Shown here piece after piece: positions 38,265-47,502 of a stretch of 64,000 bases of DNA (position 1 is the first letter of the stretch; each line of letters opens with the position of its first letter). Below the pieces are notes generated by a model, which was given only the letters and a program-made list of their open reading frames with translations, was not told the DNA's origin and made no database searches. The translations under genes were made by a program, and so were the position numbers. The DNA lies in contig NZ_JAIELN010000008.1 in NCBI RefSeq assembly GCF_019753045.1, positions 1 to 64,000 of the forward strand, in the 5' to 3' direction. This DNA is from Hyphomicrobium sp. GTDB taxonomy: Bacteria; Pseudomonadota; Alphaproteobacteria; Rhizobiales; Hyphomicrobiaceae.

Positions 38265-38765
38265 TTAGGCCAAAGCCTTGATTTCCGCGAGTGAAAGTTG
38301 GCCTGGGACTACCGTTACGGGTACGGCGAAGCCGCCGGTTGCCCGGGCTGTTGCCAAGGACGCGACCAGCGGGCCCGGCCCCTTGGCGTCGATCGAGGCC
38401 CCGAGCACGAGGATTGCGATGTCCTCGTCTTCGGCGATGACATGGTTGATCTCTTCTGCGGTGCGACCTTCGCGCAGGACGTCCTCGGTCTCGACGTTCT
38501 CAAATCCAGCGTGTGCGAGCTTTCGCCGGAAAAGGCGAAACAGCGCCTTGGCCTTGGTTGTCTCTTCGTCCAGCTGGACCTGGTGGACGCCCGCCCAATG
38601 CTGCAACTCGCTCGGCTCGATCACGTAGAGCATGACGATCAGGCCCGACGAGCGCTGAACGCGGCTCGCGGCGTAATAAAGCGCGCTTTCGACTTCCTGG
38701 CTCTCGTCGACGACGATCAGGAATTTACGGCGATGGCCTTCTTCGAACGAGCGGCGAGGTTTCAT
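38265..38765 (-). CDS. Universal stress protein family
   Basis: This single UspA domain of about 166 residues reads KFLIVVDESQEVESALYYAA at the start and carries a closing segment with ILVLGASIDAKGPGPLVASL and VPVTVVPG. The family binds ATP or related nucleotides and is induced by stress. The classic G-2x-G-9x-G(S/T) motif is only partly matched. The start is ATG 38765 or a TTG 12 codons upstream. It lies just downstream of trpS on the same strand. Confidence 0.85.
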   Translation of the reverse strand: MKPRRSFEEGHRRKFLIVVDESQEVESALYYAASRVQRSSGLIVMLYVIEPSELQHWAGVHQVQLDEETTKAKALFRLFRRKLAHAGFENVETEDVLREGRTAEEINHVIAEDEDIAILVLGASIDAKGPGPLVASLATARATGGFAVPVTVVPGQLSLAEIKALA

Positions 38766-38822
38766 GGGCGCGATGCTGCCATTCCTCGGCATTCGCTGCA
38801 ACGGCCAGTGTCGGGGATTTCG

Positions 38823-39860
38823 TCAGCTTCTGATGAAGCCGACGATGTCCTTGACTTTACCCATGATGGGGGTTGCGATTTCCCGCGCCCGCGAAGACCC
38901 ATCAGCGAGGATGCGGTCAATCTCCGCCGGATCGCCGGTCAGCCGCTTTATCTCGTTCGCGATGGGTTCGATCCTCGCGACGAGCGCGTCGGCCAGAACC
39001 TTCTTGAACGCAGAGAATTGCTGACCGCCGACTTCGGCCAGCACGGCGTCGACGGGCTTGTCGACCAAAGTCGCGTAGATTCCGATTAGATTTTCGGCTT
39101 CCGGACGGCCCGAAAAGCCGCCTTCATCGCTCGGCAGCGGCTCGGGGTCGGTCTTTGCCTTCTGAACTTTCTTTGCGATCGTATCGGCATCGTCCGTCAT
39201 GTTGATCCGCGATAGGTCAGACGGATCGGACTTCGACATCTTCTTCGAACCGTCGCGCAGGCTCATGACCCGGGTCGCCGCGCCCGTGATGACCGGCTCC
39301 GGCTGGGGGAAGAAGATTCCGTCAGCGAAGCCTTCGGCGATGATCGAGGCCGAGAAGTCATTGTTGAACTTCTGGGCGATGTCGCGGGCGAGTTCCAAGT
39401 GCTGCTTCTGATCTTCGCCGACGGGCACATGCGTTGCCCGGTAAGCGAGGATGTCGGCGGCCATCAGGTTCGGGTAGGCGTAAAGACCGACGGATGCCTG
39501 CTCGCGGTCCTTACCGGCTTTTTCCTTGAACTGGGTCATGCGGTTCAGCCAGCCGAGGCGGGCGACGCAGTTGAAGACCCAGGCGAGCTCAGCGTGGGCG
39601 CTGACCTGCGACTGGTTGAAGAGAATGCTTTTCTTCGGGTCGAGACCGGCGGCGATATAGGCCGCCGTAACCTGGCGGATTGCGTTCCTGAGTTCAGCCG
39701 GATCCTGCCACACGGTGATCGCATGCAGATCGACGACGCAATAAACGCACTCGTGGGTCTCCTGCATTTTGATCCAGTTGACCATCGCGCCGAGATAGTT
39801 GCCGAGATGCAAGCTGCCGGTCGGCTGCATGCCGGAGAAAACGCGCGGCGTGATTTTCAT
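38823..39860 (-). CDS. trpS: Tryptophanyl-tRNA synthetase
   Basis: This class I synthetase of 345 residues charges tRNA-Trp. The HIGH-like motif is [11 protein letters not shown] and the KMSKS loop is [10 protein letters not shown]. Both are intact and correctly spaced. It lies between murJ and the universal stress gene. Confidence 0.97.
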   Translation of the reverse strand: MKITPRVFSGMQPTGSLHLGNYLGAMVNWIKMQETHECVYCVVDLHAITVWQDPAELRNAIRQVTAAYIAAGLDPKKSILFNQSQVSAHAELAWVFNCVARLGWLNRMTQFKEKAGKDREQASVGLYAYPNLMAADILAYRATHVPVGEDQKQHLELARDIAQKFNNDFSASIIAEGFADGIFFPQPEPVITGAATRVMSLRDGSKKMSKSDPSDLSRINMTDDADTIAKKVQKAKTDPEPLPSDEGGFSGRPEAENLIGIYATLVDKPVDAVLAEVGGQQFSAFKKVLADALVARIEPIANEIKRLTGDPAEIDRILADGSSRAREIATPIMGKVKDIVGFIRS

Positions 39861-39966
39861 TGGAGTACGTACCGTGTTGAAGGAGATCCGGCGGCCTTAT
39901 CGCGTGCGGAGGCCCGCCGCGCAAGGGCGAAGGCTTTTGGCTCGTTCCGGTTGCTAGTTCTTGTCG

Positions 39967-41547
39967 CTAGTTTTGGCGCCGCGTCAGGCGGCCGAGCTGG
40001 CCGATGGACATGACACCGGTTGCGAAAACCAAGAAGGCGAAAACACCCAGTCCGACGCCAATCTCGAGCGCCAGGAAGGACGCTTTGACGAAAAACCCAC
40101 CGCTATGATCGAGATACGGCGCGAGGACGTGGCTCGTGCCCAGCAGGGCGATGACCATGGCGACGCTCGAAAACAGGATCAGCGGAATGTTCCGTTTGAT
40201 CCGCGCGTCGACAATGAAGTCGCCACGCCGCCGCAAGGTCGACCATAGGAGATAGGCGTTGAGCCAGCCGCCAAGAGTGGTGGCGATGGCAATCCCGAGC
40301 TGGGGCATCATGCCGAGATGGCGCAACAGGAAGAACAGCGCAATCGAGCCGATCGTGTTCGCCGTGAGGCTGATGGTTGCGTACCGCATCGGCGTCGTCG
40401 TGTCTTCGCGGGCGTAGTAGGCCGGCGAGAAGACCTTGATCATCACGAATGCGGGAAGACCGAGCGCAAACAGCGCCAGCACCGAAGCCGTGACTTTGGT
40501 GTCCTCGGGGCCGAACGCGCCGCGCTCGAAAAGAACGCGGGTAATGTCGGTCGGGATCGCAACAAGGGCGAGAGCTGCCGGGATCGTCAGCAGGAGCGCG
40601 AATTCCAGCGAGCGGTTCTGGCTGTCCATCACGCCTGCGGTGTTGCCCATTCTGAGCTGGCGCGAAACGTCGGGCAGCAGCACGATGCCAATGGCGATGC
40701 CGACGATTGCCAGCGGCAATTCGTATATCCGGTCTGCATAATAGAGATGGGAAACGGCGCCGGGCTGGAGCGAAGCGATGACCGTTCCAATCGCGATATT
40801 GAGCTGTGTCACGCCGCCGGAAATAACGCCGGGGATGCCGAGGCGCACGAGTTTGCGCACATCTGGCGTCAGCCGTGGCCGGCGGATTGAGAGATGCATG
40901 CCGGCCTGGCGCATGCCCCACATCAGCAGCGCGAGCTGAAGGAAGCCTGCTACGAAGACGCCCCATGCCTGGATGATGCCGGCTTCGGGGCCCGCCCGGT
41001 AGCCGTACCACAACGCGATGAGCGTCGCGATCATCATGACGCCGTTGAGCACAATCGAAACCGATGCGCTTTCGGCGAAGCGCCCGACGGAGTTCAGCGC
41101 GCCGGACATCAACGCGACGATCGACATGCACAGCAGATACGGCATCGTGATCCGGGTGAGGAGCACGGACAAATCGAACTTCTCGGGGTTGGCGTCGAAG
41201 CCCGGCGCCAAGCCGTACATCAGCACGGGCATGGCGATTTCGGCGACGAACGTGACGATCAGCAGGATGAAGAGAAGGCCCGCCATCGCGTCTTCGGCAA
41301 ACCGGCGGGCTGCATCCTTGCCGTCGCCTTCGAGCTTCTTGGCGAATATCGGCACGAAAGCGGAGTTGAAGGCGCCTTCTCCGAACAGCCGGCGAAACAG
41401 GTTGGGAAAGCGGAAGGCGACAACGAAGGCATCAGCCACCCATCCGGAGCCGAGCGTCGCTGCGATCAGGATGTCGCGCATGAAGCCGAATACACGGCTC
41501 AGAAGGGTCAAGCCGCCGACGGTCGCGAACGATTTATAGAGTTTCAT
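39967..41547 (-). CDS. murJ: Lipid II flippase MurJ
   Basis: This MATE-like integral membrane protein of 526 residues has about 14 spans and moves lipid II across the inner membrane for peptidoglycan synthesis. Conserved segments include TLLSRVFGFMRDILIA, the charged NLFRRLFGEGAFNSAFVP and LFERGAFGPEDT. It follows glnD by 190 bases. Confidence 0.96.
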   Translation of the reverse strand: MKLYKSFATVGGLTLLSRVFGFMRDILIAATLGSGWVADAFVVAFRFPNLFRRLFGEGAFNSAFVPIFAKKLEGDGKDAARRFAEDAMAGLLFILLIVTFVAEIAMPVLMYGLAPGFDANPEKFDLSVLLTRITMPYLLCMSIVALMSGALNSVGRFAESASVSIVLNGVMMIATLIALWYGYRAGPEAGIIQAWGVFVAGFLQLALLMWGMRQAGMHLSIRRPRLTPDVRKLVRLGIPGVISGGVTQLNIAIGTVIASLQPGAVSHLYYADRIYELPLAIVGIAIGIVLLPDVSRQLRMGNTAGVMDSQNRSLEFALLLTIPAALALVAIPTDITRVLFERGAFGPEDTKVTASVLALFALGLPAFVMIKVFSPAYYAREDTTTPMRYATISLTANTIGSIALFFLLRHLGMMPQLGIAIATTLGGWLNAYLLWSTLRRRGDFIVDARIKRNIPLILFSSVAMVIALLGTSHVLAPYLDHSGGFFVKASFLALEIGVGLGVFAFLVFATGVMSIGQLGRLTRRQN

Positions 41548-41736
41548 CGATTGAACGGCTTACGGTTCGCGTTTTGCCAAGGCAGCAGGCTGCCCTCTTA
41601 AACCGGCTTAGGCCAGCAGACATCCGGCATTTTGATGGTCGGACGGCCTCAATTGTGAGGAGTGGCCGACAAGTCACGTCGAGGTCTCGTTGCATTTGTC
41701 CCATTTCGGGCGTTCCGAGGACATTCGCCGCGTCCG

Positions 41737-44538
41737 TTAGGCGCGGGCAGGTTCAGATGCCGTTTTTACAGGATCGGAGTCCGGATCGAGAACGGACTGC
41801 AACCGCGTCCGGAGCGCGATCTGGCGCGCTTCGTTGACGATCTGCTTGCCGACGAGATCGGTCACGTAAAACACGTCGACAGCCTTTTCGCCGAACGTCG
41901 TTACGTGCGCCGAGGCGATATCGAGCGACAGATCGGAAAGGGCGGACGTCAATTCGTAAAGGAGGCCGGGGCGATCGCGGCCGGAAACTTCGAGAACCGT
42001 CAGGCGATCGGAGAGGGCGTTGTTGATGACGACCTCCGGCTCGACAGTAAACGCCTCGACGCCTCTCGAGCCGATGCGCCGCTTTTGCAGGAGGCCCGCA
42101 AGCTGTTCCTTGCCGTTCAGCAAGCGCTCGATCGTATCGATGATGCGACGTGCACGGCGAAGCTCGTCCTCGTCGTCACGGAATTCGCGATTGAGCAAAA
42201 ACGTGTCGAGTGCGAAGCCATCCCGCGTAGTCGTGATGTGCGCGCCAGCGATGTTGGCGCCGGCTGCGGCGCAGGCTCCAGCGAAGAGCGAGAGAAGCCT
42301 CGCGTGGTTCGGCGCGAAAACCGTCAGCTCCGTTATCGCGGTGAAGGAATCGGTTTTGACCGCGGTCGCGAATTTCGTCTGCGAGCGCATGGCGTCGCGC
42401 ACGACGTTCGCATGCTCGATTTGCGTCGCGAGATCGGTGCGTAGCCAATAATTCGGATAGTGCCGCGCGATGAAGTCGTCGACGTCGCTCGCCGGCCAAT
42501 TGAAGAGGGCGTTGCGCAAAGCCGTCTGCGCCTGCTCGATCCGTTCGCCGCGCGGCGCTTGCGTATGGCCGCCCGCAACGAGCGGTTCGGTTTCGTGGTA
42601 AAGCGTGCGCAGGAGCTGACCTTTCCAGCCATTCCAGACGCCGGGGCCGACGGCCATGATATCGGCAGAGGTCAACAGCAGGAGCATTTTCAAGCGCTCC
42701 GGACTTTGCACGATGTTGGCGAATGCGCGGATCGTATCGGGATCGGATATATCGCGCGAATGGGCAAAGTTGCTCATCGTCAGGTGCTGCTGGATGAGCC
42801 ACGCGACGAGCTCCGTTTCGGCGGCCGTCATGCCCAGTCGCGGGCAGATCTTGCGGGCGATGCGCGCGCCGACCGTCGAATGGTTTTCCTTTCGGCCCTT
42901 GCCGATATCGTGAATGAAGGCCGCAACGAGCAGGGCACGGCGATTTTGAAGCGAGGAGAAGACGGCCGTCGAGAGCGGCAGCTCGGCAGCAAGATCGCCG
43001 CGCTCGATGGCGACGATGTTGCCGAGCGTTCTCAAAAGATGCTCATCGACCGTGTAGTGATGATACATGTTGAACTGCATCATTGCGACGATGCGGCCGA
43101 ACTCGGGCAGGAAGCGGCCGAGCACGCCGGCTTCGTTCATGTGCCGGAGCGAGGCTTCCGGATTGCCGTGCGCTGTCAGCAGCGAGAGAAATATGCTGTT
43201 TGCTTCGGGATCGTGCCGCAGCTTGTCGTCGATCAGTCGAAGCGAGCTGCGAAGCAGACGAATGGCGTCCGGATGCAGGTAAGCGCCGGTATTCGCAGCC
43301 TGCGCGAAGAAGCGGATGAGATTGACCGGATCGCGCACGAAGACATCGGCGTCGGCGACGTTCAGGCGATCGTTGTCGATGCGGAAATCGGTTTTCTGGC
43401 GGACTTCGCGCCGCATCTTCCAGCTCAGCGGGTTCAGCAGCCGCTTGTAGCCGGGCGATGTCTTCAGCTGCTGCATTTCGAGCGCGCCGCAGAGGATCGT
43501 CGTCAGGTCGCCGACATCCTTTGCGATGAGAAAATAGTGCTTCATGAAGCGCTCGACAGCGCGCAGCCCTTCACGCGACGTATAGCCGAGGCTTTGCGCC
43601 ATAGAGGGCTGCACCTCGAACGACAATACTTCTTCGGCGCGTCCCGTCAGGAAGTGCAGGAAGCAGCGAACACGCCAAAGAAAATCCTCGCAGCGGCGGA
43701 AGGTCTGCACCTCTTCGGGTGTGAATATTCCGGCTTCAACGGCCGCAGCGCCGACGTCCTGGTTGAAGATGTATTTCGATAGCCAATGCAACGTGTGCAG
43801 ATCGCGGAGGCCGCCCTTGCCGTCCTTGATGTTCGGTTCGACTTTGTAACGGCTTTCGCCTGCGCGCCGCGTTCGTTCGTCGCGTTCGGCCATCTTGGCA
43901 TCGATGAATTGGCGCGCCGTGCCGGTGACGACTTCAGAGCTGAAACGATCCTCGAACTCTGCAAAAAGCTGTTTGTCTCCGAGGATGAGGCGGGAGTCGA
44001 GAAGGGCTGTGCGGATGGTGATATCGGCGAGGCCGAGCTTCAGGCACTGCTCGACGGTACGGGTGGCGTGCCCGACTTTGAAGCCCAGGTCCCAAAGCAG
44101 ATAGAGCATGTATTCGGCGACGCTCTCGCCCCATGGCGTCTGCTTGTAGGGAAGCAGGAACAGGAGATCGATGTCGGAACCCGGCGCGAGGAGGCCGCGT
44201 CCGTAACCGCCCGTCGCGACGATCGCCATTCGCTCGGCGTCGGATGGGTTGGTCGCACGATAGACGTGCGTTACCGTGTAATCGTAGATCAGCCTGATCA
44301 TCTCGTCCTGAAACAGGCTCAGGCCGCCAGCGCATCGTCTGCCGTTGCCGTCGGCTTCAAGCGCAGTTCGCGCAGATTCCCGGGCGTTCTTGAGAATGGT
44401 CTTCAGGCTGTCGAGGACCTTGGGCCGCGCTTCAGACGGCGACGGACTCGCATTGAAATGCGCGGTCAGCTCGCGACGCGCCGCTAGCGTATCGAAGTAC
44501 GGCGGCGGGACCAGCACATTGAATGTTTCGTCGGTCAA
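41737..44538 (-). CDS. glnD: Bifunctional [protein-PII] uridylyltransferase/removing enzyme
   Basis: GlnD senses glutamine and uridylylates or deuridylylates PII proteins, controlling nitrogen metabolism. The 933-residue protein shows the nucleotidyltransferase motif GSDIDLLFLLPYK near residue 117, and an HD domain (AAFIHDIGKGRKENHS). Two C-terminal ACT domains follow, the second ending in TFGEKAVDVFYVTDL. The start is a TTG at 44538 overlapping the mutS stop (TTGA), so expression is coupled to mutS, an arrangement known in this order. Confidence 0.96.
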   Translation of the reverse strand: MTDETFNVLVPPPYFDTLAARRELTAHFNASPSPSEARPKVLDSLKTILKNARESARTALEADGNGRRCAGGLSLFQDEMIRLIYDYTVTHVYRATNPSDAERMAIVATGGYGRGLLAPGSDIDLLFLLPYKQTPWGESVAEYMLYLLWDLGFKVGHATRTVEQCLKLGLADITIRTALLDSRLILGDKQLFAEFEDRFSSEVVTGTARQFIDAKMAERDERTRRAGESRYKVEPNIKDGKGGLRDLHTLHWLSKYIFNQDVGAAAVEAGIFTPEEVQTFRRCEDFLWRVRCFLHFLTGRAEEVLSFEVQPSMAQSLGYTSREGLRAVERFMKHYFLIAKDVGDLTTILCGALEMQQLKTSPGYKRLLNPLSWKMRREVRQKTDFRIDNDRLNVADADVFVRDPVNLIRFFAQAANTGAYLHPDAIRLLRSSLRLIDDKLRHDPEANSIFLSLLTAHGNPEASLRHMNEAGVLGRFLPEFGRIVAMMQFNMYHHYTVDEHLLRTLGNIVAIERGDLAAELPLSTAVFSSLQNRRALLVAAFIHDIGKGRKENHSTVGARIARKICPRLGMTAAETELVAWLIQQHLTMSNFAHSRDISDPDTIRAFANIVQSPERLKMLLLLTSADIMAVGPGVWNGWKGQLLRTLYHETEPLVAGGHTQAPRGERIEQAQTALRNALFNWPASDVDDFIARHYPNYWLRTDLATQIEHANVVRDAMRSQTKFATAVKTDSFTAITELTVFAPNHARLLSLFAGACAAAGANIAGAHITTTRDGFALDTFLLNREFRDDEDELRRARRIIDTIERLLNGKEQLAGLLQKRRIGSRGVEAFTVEPEVVINNALSDRLTVLEVSGRDRPGLLYELTSALSDLSLDIASAHVTTFGEKAVDVFYVTDLVGKQIVNEARQIALRTRLQSVLDPDSDPVKTASEPARA

Positions 44539-47360
44539 GGCTTTGTCTTCTTCTGGGCTTCGGCAAGAGCCTTGAGTTCATAAAGCTTTTCGAGCGCCGC
44601 CTTCGGCGACAGTTCATCAGGATGCATGGCAGTGAGCAGCTTTTCAACGGCTGAAGGCTCATTGGCCGTGGCTGCGCCCCTCGGCCGCGCTGCTGAAAAC
44701 AAAGGTAGATCGTCAATACCTTCATTGTCGATGCGCGGACGCCGATCCGCCTTTTCCAATCGCTCTAGAACCTGACGGGCCCGAGAGACAACGGCGGCCG
44801 GCAGGCCCGCCAGCTTCGCGACCTGGATACCATACGAGCGGTCGGCGGCGCCGGGCTTGACTTTGTGCAGAAAAACAATGGTATCCTGCCATTCGGCAAC
44901 GTCCATAGTGACGTTTGCGATCCCATCGAGGCGTCGCGCAAGGGCGGTCAGCTCGTGATAGTGGGTGGCGAATAGGGCCCGCGCCTTGGTTACTCCGTGT
45001 AGATATTCCACGGTCGCCCAGGCGATGGATAGGCCGTCGAACGTGGCGGTGCCGCGGCCGATCTCATCGAGAATGACGAGGGAATGCTCGGTCGCCTGAT
45101 TAAGGATGGCGGCCGTTTCGACCATTTCGACCATGAAAGTCGAGCGTCCGCGCGCAAGGTCGTCGGATGCGCCGACGCGCGAGAATAGCCGGTCGACGAT
45201 ACCGATGTGTGCGGATCGTGCGGGCACGTATGAGCCCATCTGCGCCATTACCGTGATGAGGGCGTTCTGGCGGAGGAAGGTCGATTTACCGGCCATGTTC
45301 GGGCCGGTCACAAGCCATATGCGGGCGTCCGGCAACTCGTCGAAGCCGGGGGGCGCTTCGGCTCCCCCCCTGCCCAGGACGCAGTCGTTTTCGATGAATG
45401 CGGCGCCTTCGCTTTTCGCCAAGGCCTGCTGAACGACCGGGTGACGGCCGCCACGGATTTCGAACGCCGAGCTTTGATCGGTGATCGGCCGCACATAGCC
45501 TTGTTCGAGCGCCAGAGCGGCAAGCGCCGCGTAGACGTCGAGTTCGGCAAGTGCGCCTGCGGCAGCCCCGAGCGCCTCGGTTGCGATTCCGATGTCTTGC
45601 GCGAGGCTCGCGAAAATTTCCTGCTCCAAGCTCAGCGCGCGTTCGCTTGCGGACGCGATCTGGCCTTCGGTTTCGAGCAGTTCGGCGGTCGCAAATCGCA
45701 CGGCGTTGGCCATCGTTTGCCGATGCCTGAAACGTTCAGACAGCGGAGGGGACAGCAGCGGCTTGGCGTTGAGCTGCGTCACCTCGATATAGAAGCCGAG
45801 GATGTTGTTGTGGCGGACGCGAAGCGTCTTCACGCCCGTCTCTTCGATATACCGCGCTTCGAGGTCTGCCATCACGCGGCGGCTATCGTTTCGCAATGCG
45901 CGAGCCTTATCGAGATCGGCGTTGTAGCCGTCTTTGACGAAGCCGCCGTCGCGTTTGAGAAGCGGCGGATCGTCGACGAGAGCGCTATCGAGCGCGGAAG
46001 CGAGAGACGGCGGAACAGCTGTAAGACGCGAGCGGATCGATTGAAGCTCGGGCGGCAGCGGCAGTGGTCCTGTCGCCGCCGTCAGCATGGCGGCAGCTTC
46101 TCCGGCCGCCTCCAGGGCGTCGCGAACGGCTGCCAAATCGCGAGGGCCGCCGCGCCCGAAACCCAGTCGTGGCAAGGCGCGTGCGAGATCGGGCGTTCCG
46201 CGGAGGAGAAAGCGGAGGTCGTCCATCAGGCGGCGATTGGAAAGCAAGCAGCTGATAGCGTCGAGCCTCGCTTCGATTGCGAGAGGATCAGTCAGGGGGC
46301 TCGAGATTCGCGCAAGCAATTCACGGGCGCCTGCGCCGGTTATCGTCCGGTCGATGGCGCCGAGCAGCGACGACGACTTGTCACCGGATGACGATTTCAC
46401 CAACTCCAGGCTCGTCCGGCTCGCTGCATCGATGAAGAGGCAGGCGCTGCCCGTGCGGCGCGGGGCGTGAATGAGCGGCTTCTGCCCCATCTGCGTCAGG
46501 TCGACGTACTTCAGGACTGCGCCAATCGCCGCCAGCTCGCGGCGCGAAAACCCTCCGAACCCCGCGAGATCGGCAACGCCCAAGCAGGCTTTGAGATCGC
46601 GTGTACCGGCGGTGCTGTCGAAATATGCGGAGGGGATAGGCGTCGTCTTGCCGCCCGAATATTCGACGGCCCTGACGAATGTTTGATCGGCGAGCATCGT
46701 ATCTGCCGCGAGCACTTCGCTCGGCGCCAGGCGAATGAGTTCGCCGGCGAGATCGAGGGCCGATATTTCGGCAACCGCGAATTCGCCCGTCGAGATGTCG
46801 AGCGAGGCGAGTGCGACGCGCGATTGGGCCGGGTCGTCTGCGCTCGGCGATGAGCCAAAAACCGCGGTCAGGTAATTGCTGGCTTTGGCGTCGAGGAGGG
46901 CTTCTTCGGTCAGCGTGCCGGGCGTTACGAGACGCACGACATCGCGTTTGACGACAGCTTTGGCGCCGCGCTTTCGCGCTTCGGCCGGATCTTCGAGCTG
47001 TTCGCAGACGGCGACGCGATACCCCTTCTTAATCAGACGCTGCAAATATTCGTCGGCCCGGTGCACGGGGACGCCGCACATCGGGATGTCGTTTCCCCTG
47101 TGCTTGCCGCGCTTCGTCAAAACGATCGATAGGGCTTCGGAGGCGGTAACCGCATCTTCAAAGAAAAGCTCGTAGAAGTCCCCCATGCGGTACCAAAGGA
47201 GGCTATCCGGATTTGCTGCCTTGATTTCGAGGTACTGCGCCATCGACGGCGTCGCCTCGTAAGAGACGGCCGGTTCACCTTCGCTGTGCGACACTTCGGC
47301 TGTCGCCGGCGGCTCCGATTCTGGTGGCCTGCTCTTGCGCTGCACGTCGGTTCTGGACAT
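44535..47360 (-). CDS. mutS: DNA mismatch repair protein MutS
   Basis: MutS recognises mismatches and small loops and starts repair with MutL. The mismatch-contacting Phe-x-Glu motif is in MGDFYELFFEDA. Walker A is GPNMAGKSTFLRQ, and the signature ILDEIGRGTATFDGLSIAW is intact. The 941 residues include a 40-residue N-terminal extension before the mismatch domain. ATG at 47360 is used; a TTG six codons upstream is possible. It diverges from the malic enzyme across a 142-base spacer. Confidence 0.96.
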   Translation of the reverse strand: MSRTDVQRKSRPPESEPPATAEVSHSEGEPAVSYEATPSMAQYLEIKAANPDSLLWYRMGDFYELFFEDAVTASEALSIVLTKRGKHRGNDIPMCGVPVHRADEYLQRLIKKGYRVAVCEQLEDPAEARKRGAKAVVKRDVVRLVTPGTLTEEALLDAKASNYLTAVFGSSPSADDPAQSRVALASLDISTGEFAVAEISALDLAGELIRLAPSEVLAADTMLADQTFVRAVEYSGGKTTPIPSAYFDSTAGTRDLKACLGVADLAGFGGFSRRELAAIGAVLKYVDLTQMGQKPLIHAPRRTGSACLFIDAASRTSLELVKSSSGDKSSSLLGAIDRTITGAGARELLARISSPLTDPLAIEARLDAISCLLSNRRLMDDLRFLLRGTPDLARALPRLGFGRGGPRDLAAVRDALEAAGEAAAMLTAATGPLPLPPELQSIRSRLTAVPPSLASALDSALVDDPPLLKRDGGFVKDGYNADLDKARALRNDSRRVMADLEARYIEETGVKTLRVRHNNILGFYIEVTQLNAKPLLSPPLSERFRHRQTMANAVRFATAELLETEGQIASASERALSLEQEIFASLAQDIGIATEALGAAAGALAELDVYAALAALALEQGYVRPITDQSSAFEIRGGRHPVVQQALAKSEGAAFIENDCVLGRGGAEAPPGFDELPDARIWLVTGPNMAGKSTFLRQNALITVMAQMGSYVPARSAHIGIVDRLFSRVGASDDLARGRSTFMVEMVETAAILNQATEHSLVILDEIGRGTATFDGLSIAWATVEYLHGVTKARALFATHYHELTALARRLDGIANVTMDVAEWQDTIVFLHKVKPGAADRSYGIQVAKLAGLPAAVVSRARQVLERLEKADRRPRIDNEGIDDLPLFSAARPRGAATANEPSAVEKLLTAMHPDELSPKAALEKLYELKALAEAQKKTKP

Positions 47361-47502
47361 CAAGTGACTACGTTTCAATTTGCCCCATTGGCCCTGATCG
47401 ATGGCGCAGCATGAGACGCTCCACCGCCCCGATCGAAGCGTCGGATATGCATAGGTTGCCGTATCGTCTGCTGCAACCTATCGTGCCGCCACTTTTCCCC
47501 TG